Source: Roseiarcus sp963835955 (GTDB lineage: Bacteria > Pseudomonadota > Alphaproteobacteria > Rhizobiales > Beijerinckiaceae). Taken from it: DNA of 64,000 nt. Below the pieces are notes generated by a model. The model was not told where the DNA came from, searched no databases, and saw only the letters and a list, made by a program, of their open reading frames with translations. The position numbers were made by a program, and so were the translations under genes. The stretch is from positions 1-64,000 of the forward strand of contig CAWIHZ010000017.1 in the NCBI GenBank assembly GCA_963835955.1. Direction: 5' to 3'. This document shows, piece after piece, positions 36,398 to 44,103 of the stretch (position 1 is the first letter of the stretch; every line of letters begins with the position of its first letter).

Positions 36398-37927
36398 ATG
36401 AAATTCAGCGAACTCGGCCTGAGCGAGAAAGTGCTCAACGCCGTCGAAGCGTCCGGCTACGACACGCCGACGCCGATTCAGGAACAAGCCATTCCATTTG
36501 CTCTGCAGGGTCGCGACGTGCTCGGCATCGCCCAGACCGGCACCGGCAAGACCGCCGCCTTCACCCTGCCGATGCTGTCGACGCTGGAGCGCGGCCGCGC
36601 CCGCGCCCGCATGCCCCGGACGCTCATTCTGGAGCCGACGCGCGAGCTTGCCGCCCAGGTCGAGGAGGCCTTCGGCAAATACGGGGTCAACCACAAGCTG
36701 AACCTCGCCCTGTTGATCGGCGGCGTTTCCTTCGGCGAACAGGAGGCCAAGATCGCACGCGGGGCCGATGTCGTCATCGCGACTCCCGGCCGCCTGCTGG
36801 ACTTCACCGAACGTGGCGGCCTGCTGCTGACCGGAATCGAAATTCTGGTTATCGACGAAGCCGACCGCATGCTGGATATGGGCTTCATTCCCGACATCGA
36901 GCGCATCTGCAAGCTGGTTCCCTTCACCCGCCAGACGCTCTTCTTCTCGGCGACCATGCCGCCCGAAATCACCCGCCTGGTCGACACGTTTCTCCACAAT
37001 CCGGTGCGCGTCGAAGTCACCCGGTCGGCGACGACCGCCGACAATATCACCCAGGTTCTGGTGGCGACCGGCGGGTCGCCCGAGGAGAAGCGCTCGACCT
37101 TGAGGCGCATTATCCGGGGCGCCCAGAACTTCAAGAACGCGATTATCTTCTGCAACCGCAAACGCGACGTGCAGGTGGTTTATCGCTCGCTGCAAAGGCA
37201 CGGCTTCTCGGTCGACGCGCTGCACGGCGACCTCGATCAGCGGATGCGCATGGCAGCGCTTGACCGGTTTCGCGGCGACCAGGTCCAACTGCTGGTCTGC
37301 TCCGACGTCGCCGCGCGCGGGCTCGACATTCCGGACGTCAGCCACATCATCAACTACGACGCGCCTCATCACGCCGAGGACTATGTCCATCGCATCGGCC
37401 GAACCGGCCGCGCCGGCAAGACGGGGGTCGCGCTGACCATCGTTTCGCGCGCCGATCAAAAGGCGATCGAAGCAATCGAAAAACTGACCGCGCAAAAAAT
37501 CGTGTGGCAAGACGGCGCTGATTTGCCCGCGGAGGACGAGGACGACGCGCCGAAGCGCGAGGGTCGCCGCGCCGCGCGCGCGCGCGGCGCTCGCCCGGAA
37601 CGCGGCGAGGAAGGCAAGCGCGCCGATGGGCAAGCCAAGGGCGTCGCGGACTCGCGCCGACACCACGCCGAGCGCCCCGCGCGCGAACGTGCGGCATCGG
37701 ATCAGCGACGGTCTTCGCCCCTTCCCCGCGCCTCGGCGCCGGAGCGGACCCCCAGCCCCCAAGCCGTCGGCTTCGCCGACCCTTCCCCGCGTCGGGAGCC
37801 GTCGCGCGCGCAAAGGAACGACGATAAACCCGTGATCGGCCTCGGCGATCATGTGCCGAGCTTCCTTCTGCGCCCCGTGAAATTGCGCCCTCGGCCCGCC
37901 CGTGAACATGTCGAGGCGGAGGAGTAA
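36398..37927 (+). CDS. rhlE: DEAD-box RNA helicase, RhlE type
   Basis: A 509-residue RNA helicase. All motifs are visible: Q-motif GYDTPTPIQEQAI, motif I AQTGTGKT, motif Ia PTRELAAQ, DEAD (in IDEADRMLD), SAT, and HRIGRTGRAG. Residues beyond ~385 form a low-complexity tail rich in Arg, Ala and Glu, useful for RNA contact. RhlE helps remodel RNA in ribosome assembly and decay. Length is normal for RhlE with such a tail. It is probably monocistronic. Confidence 0.93.
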   Translation: MKFSELGLSEKVLNAVEASGYDTPTPIQEQAIPFALQGRDVLGIAQTGTGKTAAFTLPMLSTLERGRARARMPRTLILEPTRELAAQVEEAFGKYGVNHKLNLALLIGGVSFGEQEAKIARGADVVIATPGRLLDFTERGGLLLTGIEILVIDEADRMLDMGFIPDIERICKLVPFTRQTLFFSATMPPEITRLVDTFLHNPVRVEVTRSATTADNITQVLVATGGSPEEKRSTLRRIIRGAQNFKNAIIFCNRKRDVQVVYRSLQRHGFSVDALHGDLDQRMRMAALDRFRGDQVQLLVCSDVAARGLDIPDVSHIINYDAPHHAEDYVHRIGRTGRAGKTGVALTIVSRADQKAIEAIEKLTAQKIVWQDGADLPAEDEDDAPKREGRRAARARGARPERGEEGKRADGQAKGVADSRRHHAERPARERAASDQRRSSPLPRASAPERTPSPQAVGFADPSPRREPSRAQRNDDKPVIGLGDHVPSFLLRPVKLRPRPAREHVEAEE

Positions 37928-38026
37928 AAGCAGCCGCCACTGATAGCGACGGATTCCCGCGGCCCGATGAGCGCGACGCGACTCCGTGGGCTTCCGCGGC
38001 TTCGGAAGCGTCTCCCGCCGAGCGCT

Positions 38027-38407
38027 CTATTTGGCCTTCGCCCCGCCCTTCGCTGCCTTCGGCGCGCCTTTCTTCGACGACTTCGACTTGGTCTCCGCTG
38101 CGCGTCGGGCGGCGCTCAAGCCCATAGCGATCCAGCGGCCCAGTTCCTCGTCATCGTCGTGAGCGGCCGCAGGCAGGCGCCAAAAGGACGTCGATATCGG
38201 TCTGCCCTTGGCGTTGTAGACGAATGGCGACGAGCCTGCCGCGGCGAAGCTCGGCTCCAATTGCGCGTCGGCCTTCAGGAAAACTTCGCCCTTGATCTCG
38301 ATCGCGAAGCAGAGGCCTTCCGAAAAGACGCCATGGCCTCCGAACATCGGCTTGACCGCCACCGCGCCGAGCGGCGCAAACAGCGCCCTCAGGCCGTCGG
38401 CAGTCAT
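38027..38407 (-). CDS. TfoX/Sxy N-terminal domain protein
   Basis: A 126-residue protein with a TfoX_N domain: LRALFAPLGAVAVKPMFGGHGVFSEGLCFAIEIKGEVFLKADA is the characteristic start. The C-terminus is a lysine-rich low-complexity tail (KSKSSKKGAPKAAKGG) that could bind nucleic acid. TfoX/Sxy regulates competence in gammaproteobacteria, but the short alphaproteobacterial forms have no known role. Its ATG overlaps the stop of the upstream iron-sulfur gene as ATGA, so they are translationally coupled. Confidence 0.85.
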   Translation of the reverse strand: MTADGLRALFAPLGAVAVKPMFGGHGVFSEGLCFAIEIKGEVFLKADAQLEPSFAAAGSSPFVYNAKGRPISTSFWRLPAAAHDDDEELGRWIAMGLSAARRAAETKSKSSKKGAPKAAKGGAKAK

Positions 38408-38790
38408 GCGGGCGCGTTGAGCGTTTCCGGGCTGGCGGGCGTGATGGCGACGCTCTCGCCGCATCCACAGGCCGAAGTCTCGTTGGGATTGGCGAAGGCG
38501 AAACTCGCCGACAGGCGGTCGACCTTGAAATCCATTTGCGCGCCGAGCAGGAACAGCACCGCCTTGGGATCGACAAGGACGCGGACGCCCTTGTCCTCGA
38601 CGATCTCGTCGAGCGGCGAAGCGGTCTCGGCCAGCTCCATCGTATAGGACATGCCGGCGCAGCCGCCGTTCTTCACCCCGACTCTGACGCCCGCGACCGG
38701 CCTGCCGGCGGATTCGGTCAATTCCCGCACCCGGGCCGCCGCCGCCTCAGTCAAGGTCATCACCTGTCGCCGTAACAGCTTGGACGCCAT
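38404..38790 (-). CDS. A-type iron-sulfur cluster assembly protein (IscA/SufA/ErpA family)
   Basis: A 128-residue A-type carrier. The three metal-binding cysteines are present: the cysteine in NGGCAGMSY and the pair in ETSACGCGES. It carries Fe-S clusters to apo-proteins. ATG 38790 is preceded by GGAGA. The TfoX gene follows in an overlapping ATGA junction. The next genes of a suf or isc operon are not here, so it is an isolated carrier. Confidence 0.9.
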   Translation of the reverse strand: MASKLLRRQVMTLTEAAAARVRELTESAGRPVAGVRVGVKNGGCAGMSYTMELAETASPLDEIVEDKGVRVLVDPKAVLFLLGAQMDFKVDRLSASFAFANPNETSACGCGESVAITPASPETLNAPA

Positions 38791-38925
38791 CGCTTTTCTC
38801 CGATCGACCGGATTCGAGGCCCGGCGCGTCGCGCCATATATAGCATCGGGCCGCCCGATTTGACAGGGTTGAGGGATTTCGAGCCGCGGCGACTTCTGCG
38901 CACTCATTTCGTGCTATACGGAAAC

Positions 38926-39057
38926 ATGTCTTCCCGGCGTCGCTTCAAGACCCGCTTGCCCGTGCTGACCATGCACGGTTGGACGGCGAAACATTACGTC
39001 ATCTCCGTCGTCATCATCCTCGTCGTCATGGGGCTGTTCGCTTACAGCTGGTCGTAG
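38926..39057 (+). CDS. small single-pass membrane protein
   Basis: A 43-residue peptide with a basic N-terminus (MSSRRRFKTRLPVLTMHG) and one hydrophobic helix YVISVVIILVVMGLFAYSW. GGA lies eight bases before the ATG. Such tiny membrane proteins are common and rarely annotated. Coding status is plausible rather than proven; nothing else explains the region. Confidence 0.5.
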   Translation: MSSRRRFKTRLPVLTMHGWTAKHYVISVVIILVVMGLFAYSWS

Positions 39058-39181
39058 CCAGACAGGATAAGGGCTGCTCCGGACAGCCTTTACGCATGGT
39101 CGAATTGCCCTCGGCAGCTGCTGGAGCTTCGCCAGCAACTGTGGCAAAGCGCCTATTGTTCAATCGAACCGGGTTCTCTCA

Positions 39182-40060
39182 TTGCCGCCGCTCCAAAGCC
39201 AAGCCGACCTCCTCAACCGCATCGCCGACGCGCTCGAGCGCCTTGCTCCGGCGACGCCGTCCGCGCCGGCTTTCGACGTCGCCGAAGCCTTCATCTGGCG
39301 CGCCGAACGCGGCGTCCTGGCGCCGGTCGCCCGCGTCAACCGCGTCGATCTCTCGCTGCTGCGCGGCGTCGACCGGGTGCGCGACCTTCTGGTCGAGAAC
39401 ACGCGCCGTTTCGCGCGCGGCCTGCCGTCCAACAACGCGTTGCTGTGGGGCGCTCGCGGCATGGGCAAGTCTTCACTGGTCAAAGCCGCGCACGCGGCGA
39501 TCAACCGCGAGGCCGAAGTCGACGGCCGCCTCAAGCTGGTGGAGATCCATCGCGAGGACATCGAGGGCCTGCCGGGGCTGATGAGCCTGCTGCGGGACGC
39601 GCCCTATCGATTCATCGTCTTTTGCGACGATCTCTCGTTCGACGCGGGCGACGCCTCCTACAAGTCGCTGAAGGCGGCGCTCGAGGGCGGGGTCGAGGGA
39701 CGGCCTGCGAACGTCCTGTTCTACGCGACCTCGAACCGGCGCCACATGATGCCGCGCGACATGATGGAGAACGAGCGCTCCAGCGCCATCAACCCGGGCG
39801 AGGCGGTCGAGGAGAAGGTCTCCCTCTCCGATCGGTTCGGCCTCTGGCTCGGCTTCCACCATTGCAGTCAGGACGATTATCTCGCCATGGTGCACGGCTA
39901 CGCCGAGCATTACGGCCTGGACGCCCCGGCGGAAAAGCTCGAGGCGGAAGCGCTCGAATGGGCGACGACCCGCGGCTCCCGCTCCGGCCGGGCCGCCTGG
40001 CAGTTCACGCAGGACCTCGCCGGCCGCCTCGGCAAACCGCTCGACGTCGCGGCCAGTTGA
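39182..40060 (+). CDS. DUF815-family AAA+ ATPase
   Basis: A 292-residue ATPase. Walker A GARGMGKSSLVKA at about residue 89, RFIVFCDDLSFDAGDASYKSLKAALEGG as Walker B region, and NVLFYATSNRRHMMPRDMMEN (sensor 1, with the DUF815 signature) identify the family. DUF815 proteins are widespread, uncharacterised AAA ATPases. The start is TTG 39182. The 3' end overlaps the convergent EamA gene by 56 bases. Confidence 0.88.
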   Translation: MPPLQSQADLLNRIADALERLAPATPSAPAFDVAEAFIWRAERGVLAPVARVNRVDLSLLRGVDRVRDLLVENTRRFARGLPSNNALLWGARGMGKSSLVKAAHAAINREAEVDGRLKLVEIHREDIEGLPGLMSLLRDAPYRFIVFCDDLSFDAGDASYKSLKAALEGGVEGRPANVLFYATSNRRHMMPRDMMENERSSAINPGEAVEEKVSLSDRFGLWLGFHHCSQDDYLAMVHGYAEHYGLDAPAEKLEAEALEWATTRGSRSGRAAWQFTQDLAGRLGKPLDVAAS

Positions 40061-40925
40061 CGAGCGCGAGGCCCGTTACGACCAACACGATCGCGACCGC
40101 GAACCCCTTCGTCGCCGCCTCGCCGAACACCAGCCAGCCGGCGAAGACTCCGACCAGCGGCGTGACGAAGGTGAAGGCTGAAAGCTGGGCGGCGGGGTAC
40201 CGGCCGAGCAGCCAGAACCACAGGGCGTAGGTTACGCCGACGACAACCGCGCCTTGCCAGATGAGCGCGGCGTAGGTCCCGATGGAAATATGCGTGGGGA
40301 TCGGTTCGCCGAAGAGGTAAACCGCAAACGGCGCGGCGAGCGCCCCAGCGCCGATCTGATAGAGCAACGTCTTGATCGGGTCGGTCCGGCGCAACCGCGT
40401 CGCCTTGATTAGAACCGTCGTCGCGCCCCAGAGCGCCGCGGCAATGAGCGCTAATCCATCCCCGATCATCCCGCCGCCGGGCGCGGGATTCGCGAGGCCG
40501 CCGGCGACGCCGACAAAGGCCACCGCGAGCCCCAACCATTGGATAGGCCTCGGACGCTCGTCCGTGAGCAGAAGAGCCGCGCCCAGCGCGACGAAGAACG
40601 GCGCCGCATAGAGAAACAGGATCGAGCGCGCCGCCGTGGTCCAGCGCAGCGATTCGAAAAGGGCCATGAATTCGAGGGCGAACAGGAGGCCCGCGAGCGC
40701 CCCGGCCGCCTCGGAGCCGTCGATTCGAAAGATTCGCCGCTTGGTCAGAGCCGCGTAGACGATCAAGCAGACGCAACCGATCGCCGCGCGAACGCCCGAC
40801 TGCGCGATCGGCCCGACCTCGGCGAGCGCCGCCTTGGCGATGACCTGATTGAAGCCCCAGACGACGCATATGGAGAGAGTGATCGCGGCGCCTATTCGAT
40901 CCATCGGTCGGATTCGGGCGCTCAT
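40005..40925 (-). CDS. EamA/DMT-superfamily exporter
   Basis: A 306-residue protein with ten hydrophobic segments in two EamA repeats (first near GAAITLSICVVWGFNQVIAKAALAEVG, second near GGGMIGDGLALIAAALWGATTVLIKATRLRRT). DMT exporters move amino acids, drugs or metabolites. The ATG at 40925 has no strong ribosome binding site. It overlaps the DUF815 gene at its 3' end. Confidence 0.88.
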   Translation of the reverse strand: MSARIRPMDRIGAAITLSICVVWGFNQVIAKAALAEVGPIAQSGVRAAIGCVCLIVYAALTKRRIFRIDGSEAAGALAGLLFALEFMALFESLRWTTAARSILFLYAAPFFVALGAALLLTDERPRPIQWLGLAVAFVGVAGGLANPAPGGGMIGDGLALIAAALWGATTVLIKATRLRRTDPIKTLLYQIGAGALAAPFAVYLFGEPIPTHISIGTYAALIWQGAVVVGVTYALWFWLLGRYPAAQLSAFTFVTPLVGVFAGWLVFGEAATKGFAVAIVLVVTGLALVNWPRRRAVCRGGRRGPA

Positions 40926-41011
40926 CGGTCCGTGGTCTTGCCTCAGAGCGGGATGCGAAAAGTTGATCCCCGTTTTTCGCAAAAATAACGCGCATTTGGG
41001 GTTCTAGAAAG

Positions 41012-41038
41012 TGATGCGATTCCACGAAAATCGCATCA
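41012..41038. repeat. 10-bp inverted repeat, intergenic
   Basis: TGATGCGATT and AATCGCATCA form an exact 10-bp inverted repeat around CCACGAA. It resembles palindromic intergenic repeats seen in rhizobial genomes; the phrase CGCATCATG also occurs at about 8306, near the IS remnant. It may be a small dispersed repeat or a regulator site. Confidence 0.5.
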
Positions 41039-41063
41039 TGTTCCAGCGCTTGCGCCAAAGGCT

Positions 41064-41107
41064 CAAAAAGTCAGGGGCGGCGGGCCTTTCCTTGGACCCG
41101 CCGCCCC
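41064..41107 (-). terminator. rho-independent terminator of the LytM/LysM gene
   Basis: GGGGCGGCGGG (41074-41084) and CCCGCCGCCCC (41097-41107) form an 11-bp hairpin; on the reverse strand it is followed by CTTTTTGAG. It lies about 100 bases downstream of the lipoprotein gene. Confidence 0.75.
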
Positions 41108-41202
41108 GGTCGGCTCTCGAAGATCAAAAGTGGGAGGCAAAGATCCTCGAGGGTCGGGGGCCGTCCAGTCTGGGGCTGGACCTCGTCAATCCCGTCCGGT
41201 CC

Positions 41203-42393
41203 CTAAAGGCCGGCGAGATAGCTGGTTGGATCGACGGGGGTCGATCCCTTGCGCAATTCGAAATGGAGCTGCGGCGAGTTGACGTCGCCGCTATCGCCGG
41301 ACTTGGCGATGATCTGGCCGCGTTTGACCGTTTGGCCGCGCTTGACGTCGAGTTCGCCATTGTTGGCGTAGGCGGTGACGAAGCCATTCGGATGCTTGAT
41401 CAAAACCAAATTGCCGTAGCCCTTGAGCCCGTCGCCTGAATAGACGACCACGCCGTTATCGGCGGCGCGGACCGACGTGCCCGCCGGCACGGAAATGTTG
41501 ATGCCGTCGTTCCCGCCGGTCTTGAAGCCCTGAATGATGCGGCCGCGAGCCGGCCATCGGAATTCCGGCGCGACGCCCGAGGCGTCGGCCTGCGCTCCGG
41601 TTAGCGGGGCCTTCTTCTCAGCCGCGCCGGATTCGAGATTGCCGGTCGGGGCGGAGTCGAGTGCTGACTTCTTGCCCTGCCCGGGCGATTTTCCGAGCTC
41701 CGTCTTGGCGACGACGGTTGAGGCCGGCTTCTCCGCCACAGACTTGCTGGGCGGCGCAGCTTCGGCGGCCGCTTCCTTCGCGTGGGCCTTCCTGGCCTTC
41801 GAAGACAGCTCGGTCTTGTCTTTGTCTTTGACTTTCTCCTCGCGCCCAGCGACCTCCCGCTCGTGCTTCCGAGCGTCCTTGGTCGAACCCTCGGCGCTCG
41901 TCTTTTCTCTGGGCTTCGCCGCTGCGACCGCGACGCCGTTTGCGTGATACACAGGCACGACGAGGTGCATGCCGCCATGGACCTCGGCGGCGTTCGAAAG
42001 GCCGTTTGCGGCGAGCAGCGCGGACACGGGAACGCCATAGCGGCTCGACACCGAATCCAGCGTCTCGCCTTGGGCGACGACGACGGGCGATCCGCCGACC
42101 GCGGTCCATCCGACGGCCGAGCCGCGGACCGGCTGCGCAGCTTGACTGGCGCGCGCCGGCCCCGCCGAAGCGACCGGGCTTGCTGCCGGCGGCGCGAGCG
42201 GAACAGCCGCGACGCTCGCCGTCGGCGCCGCGCTCGCCGTCTGGGCGCCCGAGAATGGATTGCCGAAGGGACTGCTGCTGTCGGCGAAACGGGTGATGTC
42301 AGACGAACACCCCGCCAGCCACACCACCGCCAAGCCAGTCAGCGCGAGACGCGGAAACGCGCGCCCTCCCAGAAACGCAACGCGATCACTCAT
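41203..42393 (-). CDS. LysM-LytM (M23-like) outer-membrane lipoprotein, NlpD-like
   Basis: A 396-residue lipoprotein with lipobox LAGC (cysteine at 29), a LysM domain (VVVAQGETLDSVSSRYGVPVSALLAANGLSN), an Ala/Lys-rich linker, and a C-terminal LytM domain. The LytM metal sites are incomplete: the first motif is GNDGINIS without the HxxxD histidine, the HxH motif reads YANN, and only QLHFEL survives. So it is a degenerate activator of cell-wall amidases, like NlpD/EnvC, rather than a peptidase. It lies three genes from serS, after Pcm and SurE, the usual surE-pcm-nlpD order. Confidence 0.9.
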   Translation of the reverse strand: MSDRVAFLGGRAFPRLALTGLAVVWLAGCSSDITRFADSSSPFGNPFSGAQTASAAPTASVAAVPLAPPAASPVASAGPARASQAAQPVRGSAVGWTAVGGSPVVVAQGETLDSVSSRYGVPVSALLAANGLSNAAEVHGGMHLVVPVYHANGVAVAAAKPREKTSAEGSTKDARKHEREVAGREEKVKDKDKTELSSKARKAHAKEAAAEAAPPSKSVAEKPASTVVAKTELGKSPGQGKKSALDSAPTGNLESGAAEKKAPLTGAQADASGVAPEFRWPARGRIIQGFKTGGNDGINISVPAGTSVRAADNGVVVYSGDGLKGYGNLVLIKHPNGFVTAYANNGELDVKRGQTVKRGQIIAKSGDSGDVNSPQLHFELRKGSTPVDPTSYLAGL

Positions 42394-42510
42394 CGGCTTC
42401 AACCCACGAAAACGCGACTGAAAACGTGAACACTTTGCACCGATCGGGTTAAGGGAAGGTTTAAGGTGAATCGATCGTGATGACGATTTATTCGGTGCGC
42501 GCCCGCGCCC

Positions 42511-43167
42511 CTAGAGCGCGCGGGAAAGGCCATGCTCAAGCGCTCGCAATCCGCGCGCCGGGCCGTGCTCGGCGGCGTCAACCGCGCCGCCGGCGCCTCT
42601 GGCGAGGCGGACGATTCGTTGCTCGTGCGGATCAGAGGCCGCGACAGCCGCGATCAGCGCCCCGTCGGGCGCGAGGAGTTCGCGAAACGCCTGGGCCGGC
42701 GGCTCGATGAGGCCGTGGACGATGACGCGATCGAACCGCCCGCCCTCCAGATGAAACTCGAACCCGTCGCGCCAGAGAACCTCGACATTGGGGAGCCCGA
42801 AAGCCTCGATCCGGGCCGACGCCTCCACCGCCAGGGTCTGGAAGCGCTCGAGGGAAACGACTTCTTTTGCAAGTTGCGCGAGCAAAGCCGTGCAATAGCC
42901 TGTTCCGGTTCCGATTTCGCAGACACAATCGGACCGCCGCAGATCCAGCGCGGCGATCATGGCGGCGAGCACGGAAGGCGGCGGCGACGTCTGTCCGCAG
43001 CCGATCGGCAGCGCGATGTCTCGACCGGAAATGTCGGCGAAGCGCTGCGGCATGAACATCGCCCGGGGGGCGCGCTCGAGCGCGCGCAACAGCTCAAGGT
43101 CGTTGATGCCTCTTGCGCGCATGGCCAGGGTGAACTGGGCGCGCTCCTCCGCCTCGGACGCGGTCAA
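42511..43167 (-). CDS. pcm: protein-L-isoaspartate O-methyltransferase family protein
   Basis: A 218-residue Pcm-like protein. GCGQTSPPPSVLAAMIAALDL is the Pcm substrate segment (normally GxGQTISQP...), and VCEIGTGTGYCTALLAQLA is the SAM-binding motif I. Pcm repairs isoaspartyl residues in damaged proteins. The active-site loop PPPSV departs from the usual ISQPYMVA, so the substrate preference may differ. It follows SurE by 41 bases on the reverse strand. Confidence 0.85.
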   Translation of the reverse strand: MTASEAEERAQFTLAMRARGINDLELLRALERAPRAMFMPQRFADISGRDIALPIGCGQTSPPPSVLAAMIAALDLRRSDCVCEIGTGTGYCTALLAQLAKEVVSLERFQTLAVEASARIEAFGLPNVEVLWRDGFEFHLEGGRFDRVIVHGLIEPPAQAFRELLAPDGALIAAVAASDPHEQRIVRLARGAGGAVDAAEHGPARGLRALEHGLSRAL

Positions 43168-43208
43168 TGTCCCCTCTCCCGGTCCATGCGATCTTAAGTT
43201 CCTCGTTT

Positions 43209-43979
43209 CTACCGCGCGGCGAACGCCTGCTCCAGCCGCAGCCGAGAATCATCGTCGGTGAGATCGAGACGAAGCGGCGTCACCGAAATCATTTGGCCAG
43301 CCAGCGCCGCCAGGTCGGTGCCGTCCCCGAACTGGATCTCGCCGCGCTGGAACATGAGCCAGTAATAGGCGAAGCCGCGCCCGTCGCGCCTTTCCTCGAC
43401 CCGCATCAGTTCGGCGTTGCGCTGACCCTGACGGGTGAACGCCACGCCCTTCACCTCATCGGCGGCGCAGGCGGGAAAGTTGACGTTGACGAGGCCGCCG
43501 GGGGCGATGCCCGCCGCAAGGATCTTGCGAATCAGCGGCGCGGCGTGGGCCTCGGCCGCGTCCCATTCGATCGCCGGCCTGCCATGAACGCCGGCATAGG
43601 CCTGCGACAGCGCGATCGAGGGAATGCCGAGAATCGCGCCCTCCATCGCTCCCGCGATAGTGCCGGAATAGGTGACGTCCTCGGCGACGTTCTGGCCGCG
43701 GTTGACGCCGGACAGCACCAGGTCCGGCCTCCGGTCGGCCATCAGCTTGCGCACCCCCATGATGACGCAATCGGTCGGCGTGCCCTTGACCGCGAAACGG
43801 CGCTCGCCGATCTTGCGCAGCCTCAGCGGGTCGCTGAGCGAAAGCGAATGGGCGACGCCCGACTGGTCGTATTCGGGTGCGACCACGGTGACGTCGTCGG
43901 AGAGTTCGCCCGCGATCGCTTCGAGAAGCTTCAGCCCTTGCGCGTGGATGCCGTCATCGTTGGTGAGCAAGATTCGCAT
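43209..43979 (-). CDS. surE: 5'/3'-nucleotidase SurE
   Basis: A 256-residue SurE phosphatase. The N-terminal MRILLTNDDGIHAQGL binds the metal through the Asp pair, and DLVLSGVNRGQNVAEDVTYSGTIAGAMEG is the conserved central block. It dephosphorylates nucleoside monophosphates. SurE is often cotranscribed with Pcm and NlpD, as here. Normal length. Confidence 0.96.
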   Translation of the reverse strand: MRILLTNDDGIHAQGLKLLEAIAGELSDDVTVVAPEYDQSGVAHSLSLSDPLRLRKIGERRFAVKGTPTDCVIMGVRKLMADRRPDLVLSGVNRGQNVAEDVTYSGTIAGAMEGAILGIPSIALSQAYAGVHGRPAIEWDAAEAHAAPLIRKILAAGIAPGGLVNVNFPACAADEVKGVAFTRQGQRNAELMRVEERRDGRGFAYYWLMFQRGEIQFGDGTDLAALAGQMISVTPLRLDLTDDDSRLRLEQAFAAR

Positions 43980-44103
43980 GGCGCCTCTTTCGCACGCGGC
44001 TCACGCCGAGGCGAGCGCGTTCTAGCGCGCTTCGCCAATTCGCGCGATGGCGAGGATGCGTGAGCGGAAGGCGGTCGGGCGCCCCGAAGCCGGCGCGCCG
44101 CAG

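Noticed and set aside
36224..37909. 561-codon reverse frame opposite rhlE
   Set aside because: The forward frame has all DEAD-box motifs; the reverse frame is a shadow.
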